A stretch of 15,288 nucleotides of DNA from Actinomycetota bacterium (GCA_003563375.1 PWSB01000080.1:1-15288), one strand, 5' to 3'; positions 1 through 6,650 are shown, counted from the first letter of the stretch. Notes: generated from the letters alone by a model not told the origin. Program-made: numbers and translations.

Positions 1-895
1 ACACCTTAAAAGGAAGATTGACAAAAAAAAGGAGATTGAAAATTCTGCAGCCCAATTATTTAAACTTCTTGTAAATAAACTGGACCTGGCTTTGGAGCAG
101 CAGATAAATGTTGAGGACATGGGGCAAAACATAAATGAGATAGGAATGGTCCTTGAAAGGAAAAGACCCAGGGGCTTTGATAGTTTTAGCATAGAGGAAA
201 AAGTGGACGCAGGCGAGCTGGCCAAGCAGAAAGAGGCCATGGGAAAATTGGAGTCCCAAAGGGAAGAGGTAACTAAAAAGATATCTGACCATCATTACAA
301 GTTAAGGGATTTTAAGGAAAGGTTCGAATGGCTTGCCCCAAAAGGATCAAGCTTAAAAATAGATAACCTGCAAAGGCTTGCCAGGGCCGCAGATCTTGCA
401 GGGGACTTAATAACCGAAATAGACACCAAGTTTGAAGTAGCGGTCCAATCCATAGCCATACTGGAAGACATGCTCAGTGAAGAACAATTCAAGATATCAG
501 ACATATTCGAAACTTTGTCTGCTTCTGATTACTTTTCACATATAACCGGCGGCCGCTACCAGAGGGTCTTCTATGATTCTTTAAGTTGTACGGTGAAAGT
601 GGAAGACAGCAAGGGCAAAGCCCTGGATTCAGCTTGTTTGAGCCATGGGGCATATGACCAGCTTTATCTGGCCATTAGGATGGCCCTGGCCGAAAAAATA
701 ATTAAGTATCCTTCCTTTTTTATTATAGACGATGCCTTCATCTATTCTGATAAAGAAAGGCTAGAGAGCCAGTTCGAGATGCTTTCAAGGCTTGCAGGCC
801 AGGGTTGGTCTTTTATTTATTTTACTGTAAAGGAAGAGGTAAAGGAGATGGCGGAAAAATTTTCTCACAACAGTATACTTACAATGAAAGGGTAG
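1..895 (+). CDS. SMC/YhaN-like ATPase, C-terminal part (5' end outside window)
   Basis: The frame is open from the first base of the window, so the start codon lies upstream; the internal ATG and TTG codons are not convincing starts. The visible part begins with a charged, Lys/Glu-rich stretch that looks like coiled coil (about 180-330) and ends in an ABC-type ATPase half. An ABC-signature-like LSHGAYDQ lies at 638-661 and a Walker B segment FIIDDAF near 716-736. This arrangement resembles YhaN/AAA_27 and SbcC-type proteins, which act on DNA ends together with an MRE11-like nuclease; such a partner may sit upstream but is not visible. The position where relatives often have the switch His (FTCH) reads FTVK. 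The methyltransferase TTG follows after 4 nt, so the two are probably co-transcribed. The family call is firm, the exact role is not. Confidence 0.8.
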   Translation, partial: HLKRKIDKKKEIENSAAQLFKLLVNKLDLALEQQINVEDMGQNINEIGMVLERKRPRGFDSFSIEEKVDAGELAKQKEAMGKLESQREEVTKKISDHHYKLRDFKERFEWLAPKGSSLKIDNLQRLARAADLAGDLITEIDTKFEVAVQSIAILEDMLSEEQFKISDIFETLSASDYFSHITGGRYQRVFYDSLSCTVKVEDSKGKALDSACLSHGAYDQLYLAIRMALAEKIIKYPSFFIIDDAFIYSDKERLESQFEMLSRLAGQGWSFIYFTVKEEVKEMAEKFSHNSILTMKG

Positions 896-899
896 TGCT

Positions 900-1655
900 T
901 TGACAAATTTTAAATATGATCCTAAATTTTATGACCTACAGATCAACTGGGAAGCAAGGCTCAAAAAAGAGATAGATTTCCTGCTGGGGATCATAAAAAA
1001 GAATAAAATAGAAAGGCTGCTAGATATTGGGTGCGGGACAGCACATCACCTGCAGGCCCTCTCGCCGTATGTAGAAGAGCTGGTGGGCATAGACCCTTTA
1101 AAGGATACTATCGCATACGGGGCCAAAAATGTTGCCACAGCCCCAAATGTAGATCTCAGGGTGGCTGGTTTTGAGAATCTGGAAAATCTTGATATAGGAA
1201 GTTTTGATCTTGTCATGTCTCTTGGGAATACCCTGCCGCTTCTAAAGACAAAAAGGAAAGTAAAGCTTGCCTTAAAGAAGTGCAGAAAAAAATTGGTGGA
1301 TGGGGGAGTTGCTTTGTTCCAGTTTTTAAACTTTGACAGAAGGATGATCGAAGCCAATACCTATTACAAGCCTAAATCATTAAAATACAAAGGCAAGCTG
1401 TATATTTTTTTGAAACATTTCGAATACGGGAAGATAAACACCAGGGCAGATTTCTTGATCACCGAGCTCGATCCCCAAGGAACGGTGACTGACTTTTGGA
1501 CAAACAGCTCTTATTTTTGCACATTAAAAAAAAACCTGTTCACAAAGATGGCCGCTAACTCAGGGTATAAGGATATAAAGCTTTTAGCCCCTGACGGAAA
1601 AGAGGAATTTGACCATAAAAAACACATAAGCCTTTATGCATTATTAAAAAGATGA
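900..1655 (+). CDS. Class I SAM-dependent methyltransferase
   Basis: This 251-residue protein has the Rossmann-type SAM-binding motif I LLDIGCGTAHH (residues 40-50). An acidic residue follows at the end of strand 2 (VGID, D65), and a motif IV-like region FDLVMSLGN lies near 100-108. The C-terminal half (about 150-251) is a mixed-strand region without a motif I recognise, so the substrate is unknown. The start is a TTG 4 nt after the preceding stop, with AAAGGG (886-892) as a plausible ribosome site. The next gene, nikR, begins 10 nt after its stop, so it sits in the middle of a three-gene transcription unit. The methyltransferase fold is clear. Small-molecule, RNA or protein substrates are all possible. 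Confidence 0.85.
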   Translation: MTNFKYDPKFYDLQINWEARLKKEIDFLLGIIKKNKIERLLDIGCGTAHHLQALSPYVEELVGIDPLKDTIAYGAKNVATAPNVDLRVAGFENLENLDIGSFDLVMSLGNTLPLLKTKRKVKLALKKCRKKLVDGGVALFQFLNFDRRMIEANTYYKPKSLKYKGKLYIFLKHFEYGKINTRADFLITELDPQGTVTDFWTNSSYFCTLKKNLFTKMAANSGYKDIKLLAPDGKEEFDHKKHISLYALLKR

Positions 1656-1665
1656 AAGGCCCGAT

Positions 1666-2082
1666 ATGGAGCGATTAAAAAGGTTTGGAGTATCCATTGA
1701 AGAAAAACTTTTAGACCGGTTTGATAGATATATAAAAAAGACCCGTTTTAAGACCCGGTCCCAAGCAATAAGGGACCTTATCAGGAAAGAACTGGTAAAA
1801 GAAGAGTGGCTCAAGAGCAGGGAGGCTGCAGCTGGAGCCATTATAATGGTATATGACCACCACCAGAGGGAACTTATGGATAATCTGGTACACCTTCAAC
1901 ACCACCACCAGGAGATAATAATCTCCAGTCAGCACATACACCTGGACCGGCGTATGTGCCTTGAGGTGATCGTTGTAAAGGGGAGGATAGACAAGGTATA
2001 TGCCCTGGAAGCAGAGCTTAAGGCTGCAAAAGGGGTAAAACATGCTTCCCTTGCGAAATCGACCCTGGGCAGGGATATATAA
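1666..2082 (+). CDS. nikR: NikR-family nickel-responsive transcriptional regulator
   Basis: The 138 residues match the usual NikR length. Residues 1-45 form a ribbon-helix-helix DNA-binding domain (RFGVSIEEKLLDRFD, then TRSQAIRDLIR). The rest is the ACT-like metal-binding domain. The four residues that bind square-planar Ni(II) in E. coli NikR (H76, H87, H89, C95) have equivalents with the same spacing: H79, H90, H92 and C98 in HIHLDRRMC. The site therefore looks intact. A His-rich run (H79-H81) precedes it. Known members repress nickel-import genes when nickel is bound; no nickel transporter, hydrogenase or urease gene is in this window, so the target is elsewhere or upstream. The ATG is preceded by GAAAGG 6-7 nt upstream, directly after the methyltransferase stop. 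Confidence 0.9.
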   Translation: MERLKRFGVSIEEKLLDRFDRYIKKTRFKTRSQAIRDLIRKELVKEEWLKSREAAAGAIIMVYDHHQRELMDNLVHLQHHHQEIIISSQHIHLDRRMCLEVIVVKGRIDKVYALEAELKAAKGVKHASLAKSTLGRDI

Positions 2083-2169
2083 GACCTAATACACCTGCAC
2101 CCTTTTTAATCTCAAGGCCCCAAGCGATATCTCTTTATTTGATTATGTATCCCTATAATTATTTATGGT

Positions 2170-2198
2170 TTGACTTTGGAAGGCATATTGCTTAATTT
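2170..2198 (+). promoter_or_regulatory. Possible promoter of the small lipoprotein gene
   Basis: TTGACT (2170-2175) matches five of six -35 bases and is followed after 17 nt by the poor -10 match TAATTT (2193-2198). A better -10 sequence, TATAAT, lies at 2154-2159 but has no good -35 at the right distance. One of the two probably drives the gene at 2245. The 162-nt gap after nikR has no other gene. Confidence 0.35.
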
Positions 2199-2244
2199 AA
2201 TTAATAGAAAGTCGTTAAATACTAGATTTTAAGGAGGATTTAAA

Positions 2245-2394
2245 ATGGCTAAGAAATGGCTTCGAGCAGTTATAATGGCTATTGTAGTATTGATGTTTTC
2301 TGTGAGTTTAGTTTTTGCAGGATGCGCTCCAGCTGAAAACGGTTGGGAAGATAATGGTATGGACGAACAATGGGAAGAAGATCTAGATTTCTAA
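2245..2394 (+). CDS. 49-residue acidic mini-lipoprotein
   Basis: This short gene encodes a lipoprotein signal peptide: basic start MAKKWLR, a hydrophobic core from about residue 8 to 25, and a lipobox-like VFAGC with C27 as the expected lipidated cysteine. The mature chain would be only 23 residues. It contains nine Asp/Glu, two Trp and no Lys, Arg or His. A near-ideal ribosome site AAGGAGG (2231-2237) lies 7 nt before the ATG, and a strong terminator follows 18 nt after the stop, so it looks like a well-expressed single-gene unit. Phe at -3 is unusual but tolerated in lipoboxes. I do not recognise a family. It could be a small membrane-anchored regulator, a lipopeptide or a metal-binding surface peptide; none of these is shown by the sequence. 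Confidence 0.75.
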   Translation: MAKKWLRAVIMAIVVLMFSVSLVFAGCAPAENGWEDNGMDEQWEEDLDF

Positions 2395-2412
2395 ACATAT
2401 TTAGCCAAAAAG

Positions 2413-2443
2413 AAAAGGCTGGGAAATCTCCCAGCCTTTTTTT
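2413..2443 (+). terminator. Rho-independent terminator after the mini-lipoprotein
   Basis: A perfect 8-bp GC-rich stem GGCTGGGA/TCCCAGCC (2417-2424 with 2429-2436) has a 4-nt AATC loop. It is flanked by AAAA on the left and followed by seven T (2437-2443). The T-tract ends exactly where the group II intron sequence begins. Confidence 0.93.
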
Positions 2444-2636
2444 GTGCGCCCGGCATGGGCGCTTGCCAAACGATGAAAGTCCTGAACGGGGGTTTATCCT
2501 GACTTTGTCAGTTGCTCTTCCAAAAACTGCGTCATGTAGGGGAAGTAAGCGCCCTTACCCGGGGAGGTCTGACAGGAAACGCCGCAAAGTTTTGATGAGC
2601 CTATAATAGAAGGTTTTAGGCTCTAAGTACTTTAAT
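2444..2636 (+). mobile_element. Class C group II intron remnant (5' part, no ORF, no domain V)
   Basis: The sequence starts with GTGCGCCCGGCATGGGCGC, then GATGAAAGTCCTGAAC (2472-2487), which matches my recollection of the 5' end of group IIC introns such as the Oceanobacillus iheyensis one (GUGUGCCCGGCAUGGG, later GAGAGUCCCGAAC). Near 2553-2571 CTTACCCGGGGAGGTCTG matches the 3' part of domain I in the same intron. The DNA between these blocks is much shorter than in an intact intron, so an internal piece of domain I is missing. A hairpin GAGCCTA/TAGGCTC (2597-2603 with 2617-2623) follows, and then similarity ends. No reverse transcriptase, domain V or domain VI is seen. The 5' boundary lies directly after a terminator T-tract, the known insertion preference of class C introns. 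The 3' boundary is uncertain. Confidence 0.72.
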
Positions 2637-2688
2637 ACCTAATAAGGCTGGAGCTGCTTTTATAAGTGGTTTTAGCCTTTCTATTTGT

Positions 2689-3345
2689 TCAGGCATTGGC
2701 CTGGCCGAACCTGCACCAGGCAAGAAGGAAGCACCGGATGCATTTAGGGTTTCTACCCAGGCATATAGTCCTTCCAAAAGCTACTGTCTTGTGGGAAAAA
2801 TCTGTTCTTTTACCTGTTGGTATTATTTTCATAAGGTCCTGTTCAATTTTATCCGGGTTTGTATTGGCTGTAAGCCCAAGCCTCCCCGAGACTCTTTTCA
2901 TATGGGTGTCAACGATTATGACATCATGTCCGAAAGAATTTCCCAAAACTACATTAGCAGTTTTTCTTCCCACCCCCGAAAGAGAGGTGAGGTCATTTAT
3001 GTTTTGGGGAACCTTTCCGGCAAATCTCTCCACAAGTTCCTGGGAGCATTTTTTGATGCTTTTGGCTTTATTTCTAAAAAAACCCGTGGATTTTATGGCC
3101 ATTTCAAGCTCCGGGAGATCAGCTGCGGCCAGGTCTGGGGGCCGGGGATATTTTTCAAACAGAGAAGTTGTTATCTTATTGACCTGCTTGTCTGTGCTCT
3201 GGGCGGCAAGTATGGTGGCAATAAGCAATTGAAAGGGTTCTTGGTAGTTTAGGGAAGTGTCTCTTGCTTGCGGGTAATGCTTTTTTAAGGTCTGGATTAT
3301 TTTATCTATATTGTTTACTGCAGGCTCATATAAACCTTGTTTCAT
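2689..3345 (-). CDS. nth: Endonuclease III (base-excision repair glycosylase/AP lyase)
   Basis: The 218 residues cover a full endonuclease III. The helix-hairpin-helix LSGVGRKTANVV (residues 122-133) carries the catalytic Lys K128, and VDTHMKRV holds the catalytic Asp D146, with the same 18-residue spacing as K120/D138 in E. coli. The 4Fe-4S loop is C195-X6-C202-X2-C205-X5-C211, the classical pattern. The enzyme removes oxidised pyrimidines and cuts at the resulting abasic site. The ATG lies 1 nt after the stop of polX, with GAGGAG about 8 nt upstream inside the polX end, so it is the last gene of the DUF763-polX-nth operon. No clear terminator follows; the downstream DNA is the intron remnant on the other strand. 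Confidence 0.96.
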   Translation of the reverse strand: MKQGLYEPAVNNIDKIIQTLKKHYPQARDTSLNYQEPFQLLIATILAAQSTDKQVNKITTSLFEKYPRPPDLAAADLPELEMAIKSTGFFRNKAKSIKKCSQELVERFAGKVPQNINDLTSLSGVGRKTANVVLGNSFGHDVIIVDTHMKRVSGRLGLTANTNPDKIEQDLMKIIPTGKRTDFSHKTVAFGRTICLGRNPKCIRCFLLAWCRFGQANA

Positions 3346-3346
3346 A

Positions 3347-5068
3347 TCATCTGCTCCTCTTCTCTTTCAAATATTTCCTCATTTTATGGCGGTCCATGGT
3401 GTTGGCCACATCCTTGGCTTCAAGCCATCCTTTCCTGGCAATATCTACTCCATACATATAATCATTAAGGTTTTCTAGGTGATGCGCATCAGGATTTATA
3501 AAAATTTTAACCTCCTTATTTTTCGCATATTTTACCATCCTCCAGTCCAGGTCCAGTCGGTGGGGGTTTGCATTTATCTCAAGGTCTACACCATATTCTG
3601 AAGCCTTGTCTATGACCCTGGCTATATCAACCTTGTAGGGGTCCCTGGCCAAGAGTATGCGCCCGGTGGGATGGCCAAGCATGGTGGAGTGCCTGTTTTT
3701 TATTGCGGTTATGATCCTGTCAGTCATTTTTTTCTCCTGCATATTAAAATGAGAATGGATAGCTATAATTACAAAGTCAAACTCATCCAGAATGTCGTCA
3801 CTGTAATCCAGTTCCCCTTCGGGGAGGATATCGCTTTCTATGCCTTTGAAGATAGTGAAATCTTCAAGGGTTTTTTCAACTTTTTCGATCTCTTTAAAAT
3901 ATTCTTCAATCCCTGCTTCTTTTAAGCCCCGCGCATAAGCTGCTGTCTTGCTGTGTTCGGTGATGCCTGCATACTGCATCCCCAATCCCTTCAGGTAGCT
4001 GCATGCCTGCAGCATGGTCATGCTGCCGTCACTGAAATCTGTATGTATGTGGAATATTCCTTTTATGTCTTGCTTTTTTACCAATTTAGGCAGCCTGCCT
4101 TCTTTGGCTGCTTCTATTTCACCGTAGTTTTCCCTCAGCTCCGGAGGTATGTATTCCATTTTAAAGACATTGAAAAAATCTTTCTCATCCTTGCATCCTA
4201 TAAGGGTTCCATTCTTAAACAGGCCGTATTCATTTATTTTAATCCTCTTTTTTTTAGCCATCGAGCGCATGGCGGTATTGTGTTCTTTGCTGCCCGTAAA
4301 ATGGTGAAGGGCATAAGGATATTGCAGGGGGCTTACTGCCCTTATATCCACATCTATACCTGTATTCAGTTTGATGCTTGATTTGGAGGCTCCCCTGGCT
4401 ATTACATCTGAGACTTGTTCCAAAGACAGGAAGAAATCCATAACCTGCTGCGGCTTGTCTGTTGCAGCCACCATGTCTATATCCCTGATAATCTCTTTTT
4501 TTCTGCGTATACTTCCCGCAAGGTCTGCTTTTTGGACCAGTTTATGGCTTTTGATGTTTTCCAGGACCTCGACAGCTTGTTTGTATATATCTGCGTAAAG
4601 AAAACTTCCCGAGTATTTTTTTACTGACTGTATTCCCTTCAGTATGTTCTCCTGGGTCTTAGGCCCGAAATTGGGTAGACCAGATAACCTGTTTTCTTCA
4701 CAGGCAAGTTCAAGTTCTGAAATATTTTCAATTTTCAGTGTCTGGTAAAGATATTTTATCTTTTTTGGGCCAAGTGTGGGGATTTTTAGAAGATCTATGA
4801 CACCGGGAGGTATGTCTTCGGCCAGTTCACGCAAAAGATCAAGGTCATCATCCCTTGCCAGAGCCTGGATCTGTTCTGCTATCCTGGAGCCTATACCTTT
4901 TATTTTCTCCAGCTCCTTGGCACTTATATCCCCGCCAATAGAAATGGAAGAGGCCTCGAGCGCCCGGGCTGCATTTTGATAGGCCCTTGTCCTGAAGGGG
5001 TTTGACCCTTTAAGCTCTAGCAGCACCGATATCCGTTCCAATACATTTACTATTTCTTTTTTATCCAT
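3347..5068 (-). CDS. polX: DNA polymerase X family protein with PHP 3'-5' exonuclease domain
   Basis: I place the start at the ATG at 5066-5068 (573 residues, beginning MDKKEIVNVLERIS), because this matches PolX N-termini and the usual length of about 570. An ATG 14 codons upstream in frame would add an atypical tail. Residues 1-150 hold the DNA-binding 8-kDa/fingers part with HhH motifs (IKGIGSRIAEQI, PNFGPKTQENI). The palm has GSIRR (185-189), the metal-binding D196 and D198, and D241. LHHFTGSKEHN (254-264) is the thumb motif, with INEYGLF at 278-284. The PHP domain from about 335 has HIH (340/342), EHS (H372), GIES (E411), IHSH (H438), HPTG (H466) and DAH (D527/H529). The gene overlaps the DUF763 end by 8 nt; GGAGG lies 13 nt upstream. 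Gap filling and end trimming in base-excision repair are the known roles. Confidence 0.95.
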   Translation of the reverse strand: MDKKEIVNVLERISVLLELKGSNPFRTRAYQNAARALEASSISIGGDISAKELEKIKGIGSRIAEQIQALARDDDLDLLRELAEDIPPGVIDLLKIPTLGPKKIKYLYQTLKIENISELELACEENRLSGLPNFGPKTQENILKGIQSVKKYSGSFLYADIYKQAVEVLENIKSHKLVQKADLAGSIRRKKEIIRDIDMVAATDKPQQVMDFFLSLEQVSDVIARGASKSSIKLNTGIDVDIRAVSPLQYPYALHHFTGSKEHNTAMRSMAKKKRIKINEYGLFKNGTLIGCKDEKDFFNVFKMEYIPPELRENYGEIEAAKEGRLPKLVKKQDIKGIFHIHTDFSDGSMTMLQACSYLKGLGMQYAGITEHSKTAAYARGLKEAGIEEYFKEIEKVEKTLEDFTIFKGIESDILPEGELDYSDDILDEFDFVIIAIHSHFNMQEKKMTDRIITAIKNRHSTMLGHPTGRILLARDPYKVDIARVIDKASEYGVDLEINANPHRLDLDWRMVKYAKNKEVKIFINPDAHHLENLNDYMYGVDIARKGWLEAKDVANTMDRHKMRKYLKEKRSR

Positions 5069-6149
5069 AAAAATTTTTAAGCCTCCGTATGGCTTCTGTC
5101 TTTTGGGCAAGCCCTATCTTTGCGTCTTTGACCGCCCTGTGCAGTATATCGATTGACTGGTTATAACCCTCTCTGTCAACAGGGTAAGGTATCCCGTCTT
5201 TTCCTCCATGGGCAAAACTGAATCTGGCCGGGTCTTTGATGCTGTATTTTTCGCCGTATACAAGTTCCGATATCAAAGCGAGTGACCTTATAGTCTTTGG
5301 TCCCACTCCTTTTACGGAAAGCAGGGCTTCAAAATTTTCAGGCTTTATATCATATGTATGGGTAAATATTTTTTTCAGCCTTGTAAAATCCATGTCGGTT
5401 ATCTTTATATGATGCCTTTCGGGAAGGCGGTGGCTCTTTTGCTGGCAATCTTTTAAGAGCCTGAGGTCTTTTAGGGTGTTTTGCGGCTTCTGGTTAGAAA
5501 GCTGGGTGATCGTGTCCTTTGCCCGTTTGCTTTCCTTGGAGACAAGATTGATGGTAAGGTTTTTAACATTGCAGCATATAGCTGCATGGGGTTCTGTGGT
5601 CAGGTCCTCTGCCTTGTCTGACAACCAGTGGTATCTTCTAGCGCTTTTGTCGTCTTCATTTAAGCCCTGCTGTATAACTGACCATTTTTTGGCATCCGAG
5701 GTAAATAGGAAGCAGTGGTGATAAAGCCTGTAACCGTCCTGGACAGCGGTGCTGTCCACCTTGGCAACTATCTTGCTGGTATATACAAACCCGGAAAGAT
5801 CCAACCCTAATAACTCTGCGGCGGTTTCGATCTCTGAAGGCGTCTTTCTGGAGGCAGCGCCTTTGCCCCCGGCTATAAAGAGCCCCAGCTCTTTTTCCAG
5901 GCCCCTGGCTCCTTCTTTTAAAGCTCCGCATACCGTGGTAGTGACCCCGCTGGAATGCCAGTCAAAGCCTAACACGCATCCCAGTGCCTGAAACCACAAT
6001 GGATCTGATAACCTTACAAGCACCTCCTGGGGGCCGTATTCTGATACCATCAGGCATAAAATTTCCCTTGCCAGCTTTTTCATCCTGCTAAACAGCCAGT
6101 AAGGGGCTTTCCCTCCATGGAGAGGAAGGTTCATCTGTCCAGTTCTCAT
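5061..6149 (-). CDS. DUF763 family protein, first gene of a DNA-repair operon
   Basis: The 362 residues have the DUF763 hallmarks: an N-terminus rich in MRTG..LPLHGGKAPYWLF (residues 1-20) and a C-terminal block with AHGGKDGIPYPVDREGYN (313-330). The function of this family, found in archaea and various bacteria, is not known to me. A helix-hairpin-helix-like stretch LLSVKGVGPKTIRSLAL (276-292) lies in the C-terminal half. Its GVGPKT resembles GVGRKT of the endonuclease III active-site hairpin, with K285 at the catalytic Lys position and the nearest downstream Asp, D306, 21 residues on (18 in Nth). The start ATG has AAGGAGA 7-8 nt upstream. It overlaps polX by 8 nt, so translation is probably coupled. 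A role in DNA repair is an inference from operon and motif. Confidence 0.88.
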   Translation of the reverse strand: MRTGQMNLPLHGGKAPYWLFSRMKKLAREILCLMVSEYGPQEVLVRLSDPLWFQALGCVLGFDWHSSGVTTTVCGALKEGARGLEKELGLFIAGGKGAASRKTPSEIETAAELLGLDLSGFVYTSKIVAKVDSTAVQDGYRLYHHCFLFTSDAKKWSVIQQGLNEDDKSARRYHWLSDKAEDLTTEPHAAICCNVKNLTINLVSKESKRAKDTITQLSNQKPQNTLKDLRLLKDCQQKSHRLPERHHIKITDMDFTRLKKIFTHTYDIKPENFEALLSVKGVGPKTIRSLALISELVYGEKYSIKDPARFSFAHGGKDGIPYPVDREGYNQSIDILHRAVKDAKIGLAQKTEAIRRLKNFYG

Positions 6150-6164
6150 ATCGATGTCTCCTTA

Positions 6165-6194
6165 TTTATAACCACTATTTTAACATTTTTTGAA
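6165..6194 (-). promoter_or_regulatory. Possible promoter of the DUF763-polX-nth operon
   Basis: On the minus strand TTCAAA (6189-6194) and TATAAA (6165-6170) are 18 nt apart. This would start transcription just before the AAGGAGA ribosome site and leave a very short leader. The region is AT-rich, so the match is weak evidence. Confidence 0.3.
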
Positions 6195-6206
6195 AAAAGA
6201 TATTAC

Positions 6207-6235
6207 TTGACTAAAAGATACTAAATTAGTATCAT
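6207..6235 (+). promoter_or_regulatory. Sigma70-type promoter of the rrf2-ferredoxin unit
   Basis: TTGACT (6207-6212) and TATCAT (6230-6235) are exactly 17 nt apart and each match five of six consensus bases. The expected start point, 7-8 nt after the -10, falls at 6242-6243, which is the A of the ATG. No Shine-Dalgarno sequence lies before that ATG, so the mRNA is probably leaderless or nearly so. Confidence 0.75.
6217..6233. promoter_or_regulatory. 17-bp palindromic operator in the rrf2 promoter
   Basis: GATACTAA-A-TTAGTATC is a perfect inverted repeat with one central base. It fills most of the spacer and part of the -10 element. A dimer bound here would block RNA polymerase, as expected for autorepression by the adjacent Rrf2 regulator, whose relatives bind short dyads of this kind. 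The site is also about 70-85 bp upstream of the divergent DUF763 start. Confidence 0.7.
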
Positions 6236-6242
6236 TACCAAC

Positions 6243-6650
6243 ATGAAGCTGATAACCAAAGACACAGATTATGGAATAATTGCCTTAAAATTTTTGGCAG
6301 AAAATAGGGAAAAGACCTATTCTGTGTCTGATATGGCCAAAGTTCTTGATGTGCCCAAGCCATTTTTGAGAAAGATATTGCAGAAATTGGCCCGGGCAGG
6401 CATACTGCGTTCCCATAAGGGAAAGGGCGGAGGTTTTTCCCTGGGTATTGAGGCTAAGGATATTAATGTCTTGGATGTGATGGCCGCTTTCCAGGGCAAC
6501 TTCGAGCTAAGCCAATGTGTATTGAATAAAAAGGTATGTCCAAGGATACCTGAATGCGTGTTAAGGAAGAAAATAATATATATACAGCAACTTCTACAGG
6601 ATGAACTAAAAGGTATAAATATAGGACAACTTGTAAAGGAGGAGGAATAA
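6243..6650 (+). CDS. Rrf2-family Fe-S transcriptional regulator
   Basis: The 135 residues match Rrf2 proteins: an N-terminal winged helix-turn-helix (DTDYGIIALKFLAE, then YSVSDMAKVLDVPKPFLRKILQKL, residues 8-50), the wing GKGGGFSL (60-67), and the cluster-binding cysteines C92, C99 and C105 (C-X6-C-X5-C). Members such as IscR, NsrR and RsrR use this region to hold an Fe-S cluster that senses Fe-S status, nitric oxide or redox state; which signal applies here cannot be told. The ATG lacks a ribosome site and coincides with the predicted transcription start. The gene is directly behind a palindrome that is the likely autoregulatory operator. Its stop overlaps the next start (TAATG), so it is co-translated with the Fe-S protein. 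Confidence 0.92.
   Translation: MKLITKDTDYGIIALKFLAENREKTYSVSDMAKVLDVPKPFLRKILQKLARAGILRSHKGKGGGFSLGIEAKDINVLDVMAAFQGNFELSQCVLNKKVCPRIPECVLRKKIIYIQQLLQDELKGINIGQLVKEEE

Noticed and set aside
2083..2244. NikR operator searched for in the gap after nikR
   Set aside because: No dyad similar to known NikR sites was found.
2370..2606. 78-residue open frame covering the terminator and intron remnant
   Set aside because: It starts inside the lipoprotein gene, runs through a hairpin terminator and structured intron RNA, and has no ribosome site or recognisable protein.
2597..2623. Hairpin considered as group II intron domain V
   Set aside because: It lacks the 34-nt domain V pattern with the catalytic AGC/CGC triad and bulge.
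2644..2680. Possible nth terminator (AAGGCT ... AGCCTT)
   Set aside because: The loop would be 24 nt and no T-tract follows on the minus strand.
2666..3252. Long open frames on the + strand opposite nth
   Set aside because: They are antisense shadows of a full-length endonuclease III with all catalytic and Fe-S residues.
5069..5110. Longer PolX start 14 codons upstream
   Set aside because: PolX proteins begin like MDKKEIVNVLERIS; the ATG at 5068 gives the normal length, and the extension lies within the DUF763 gene end.
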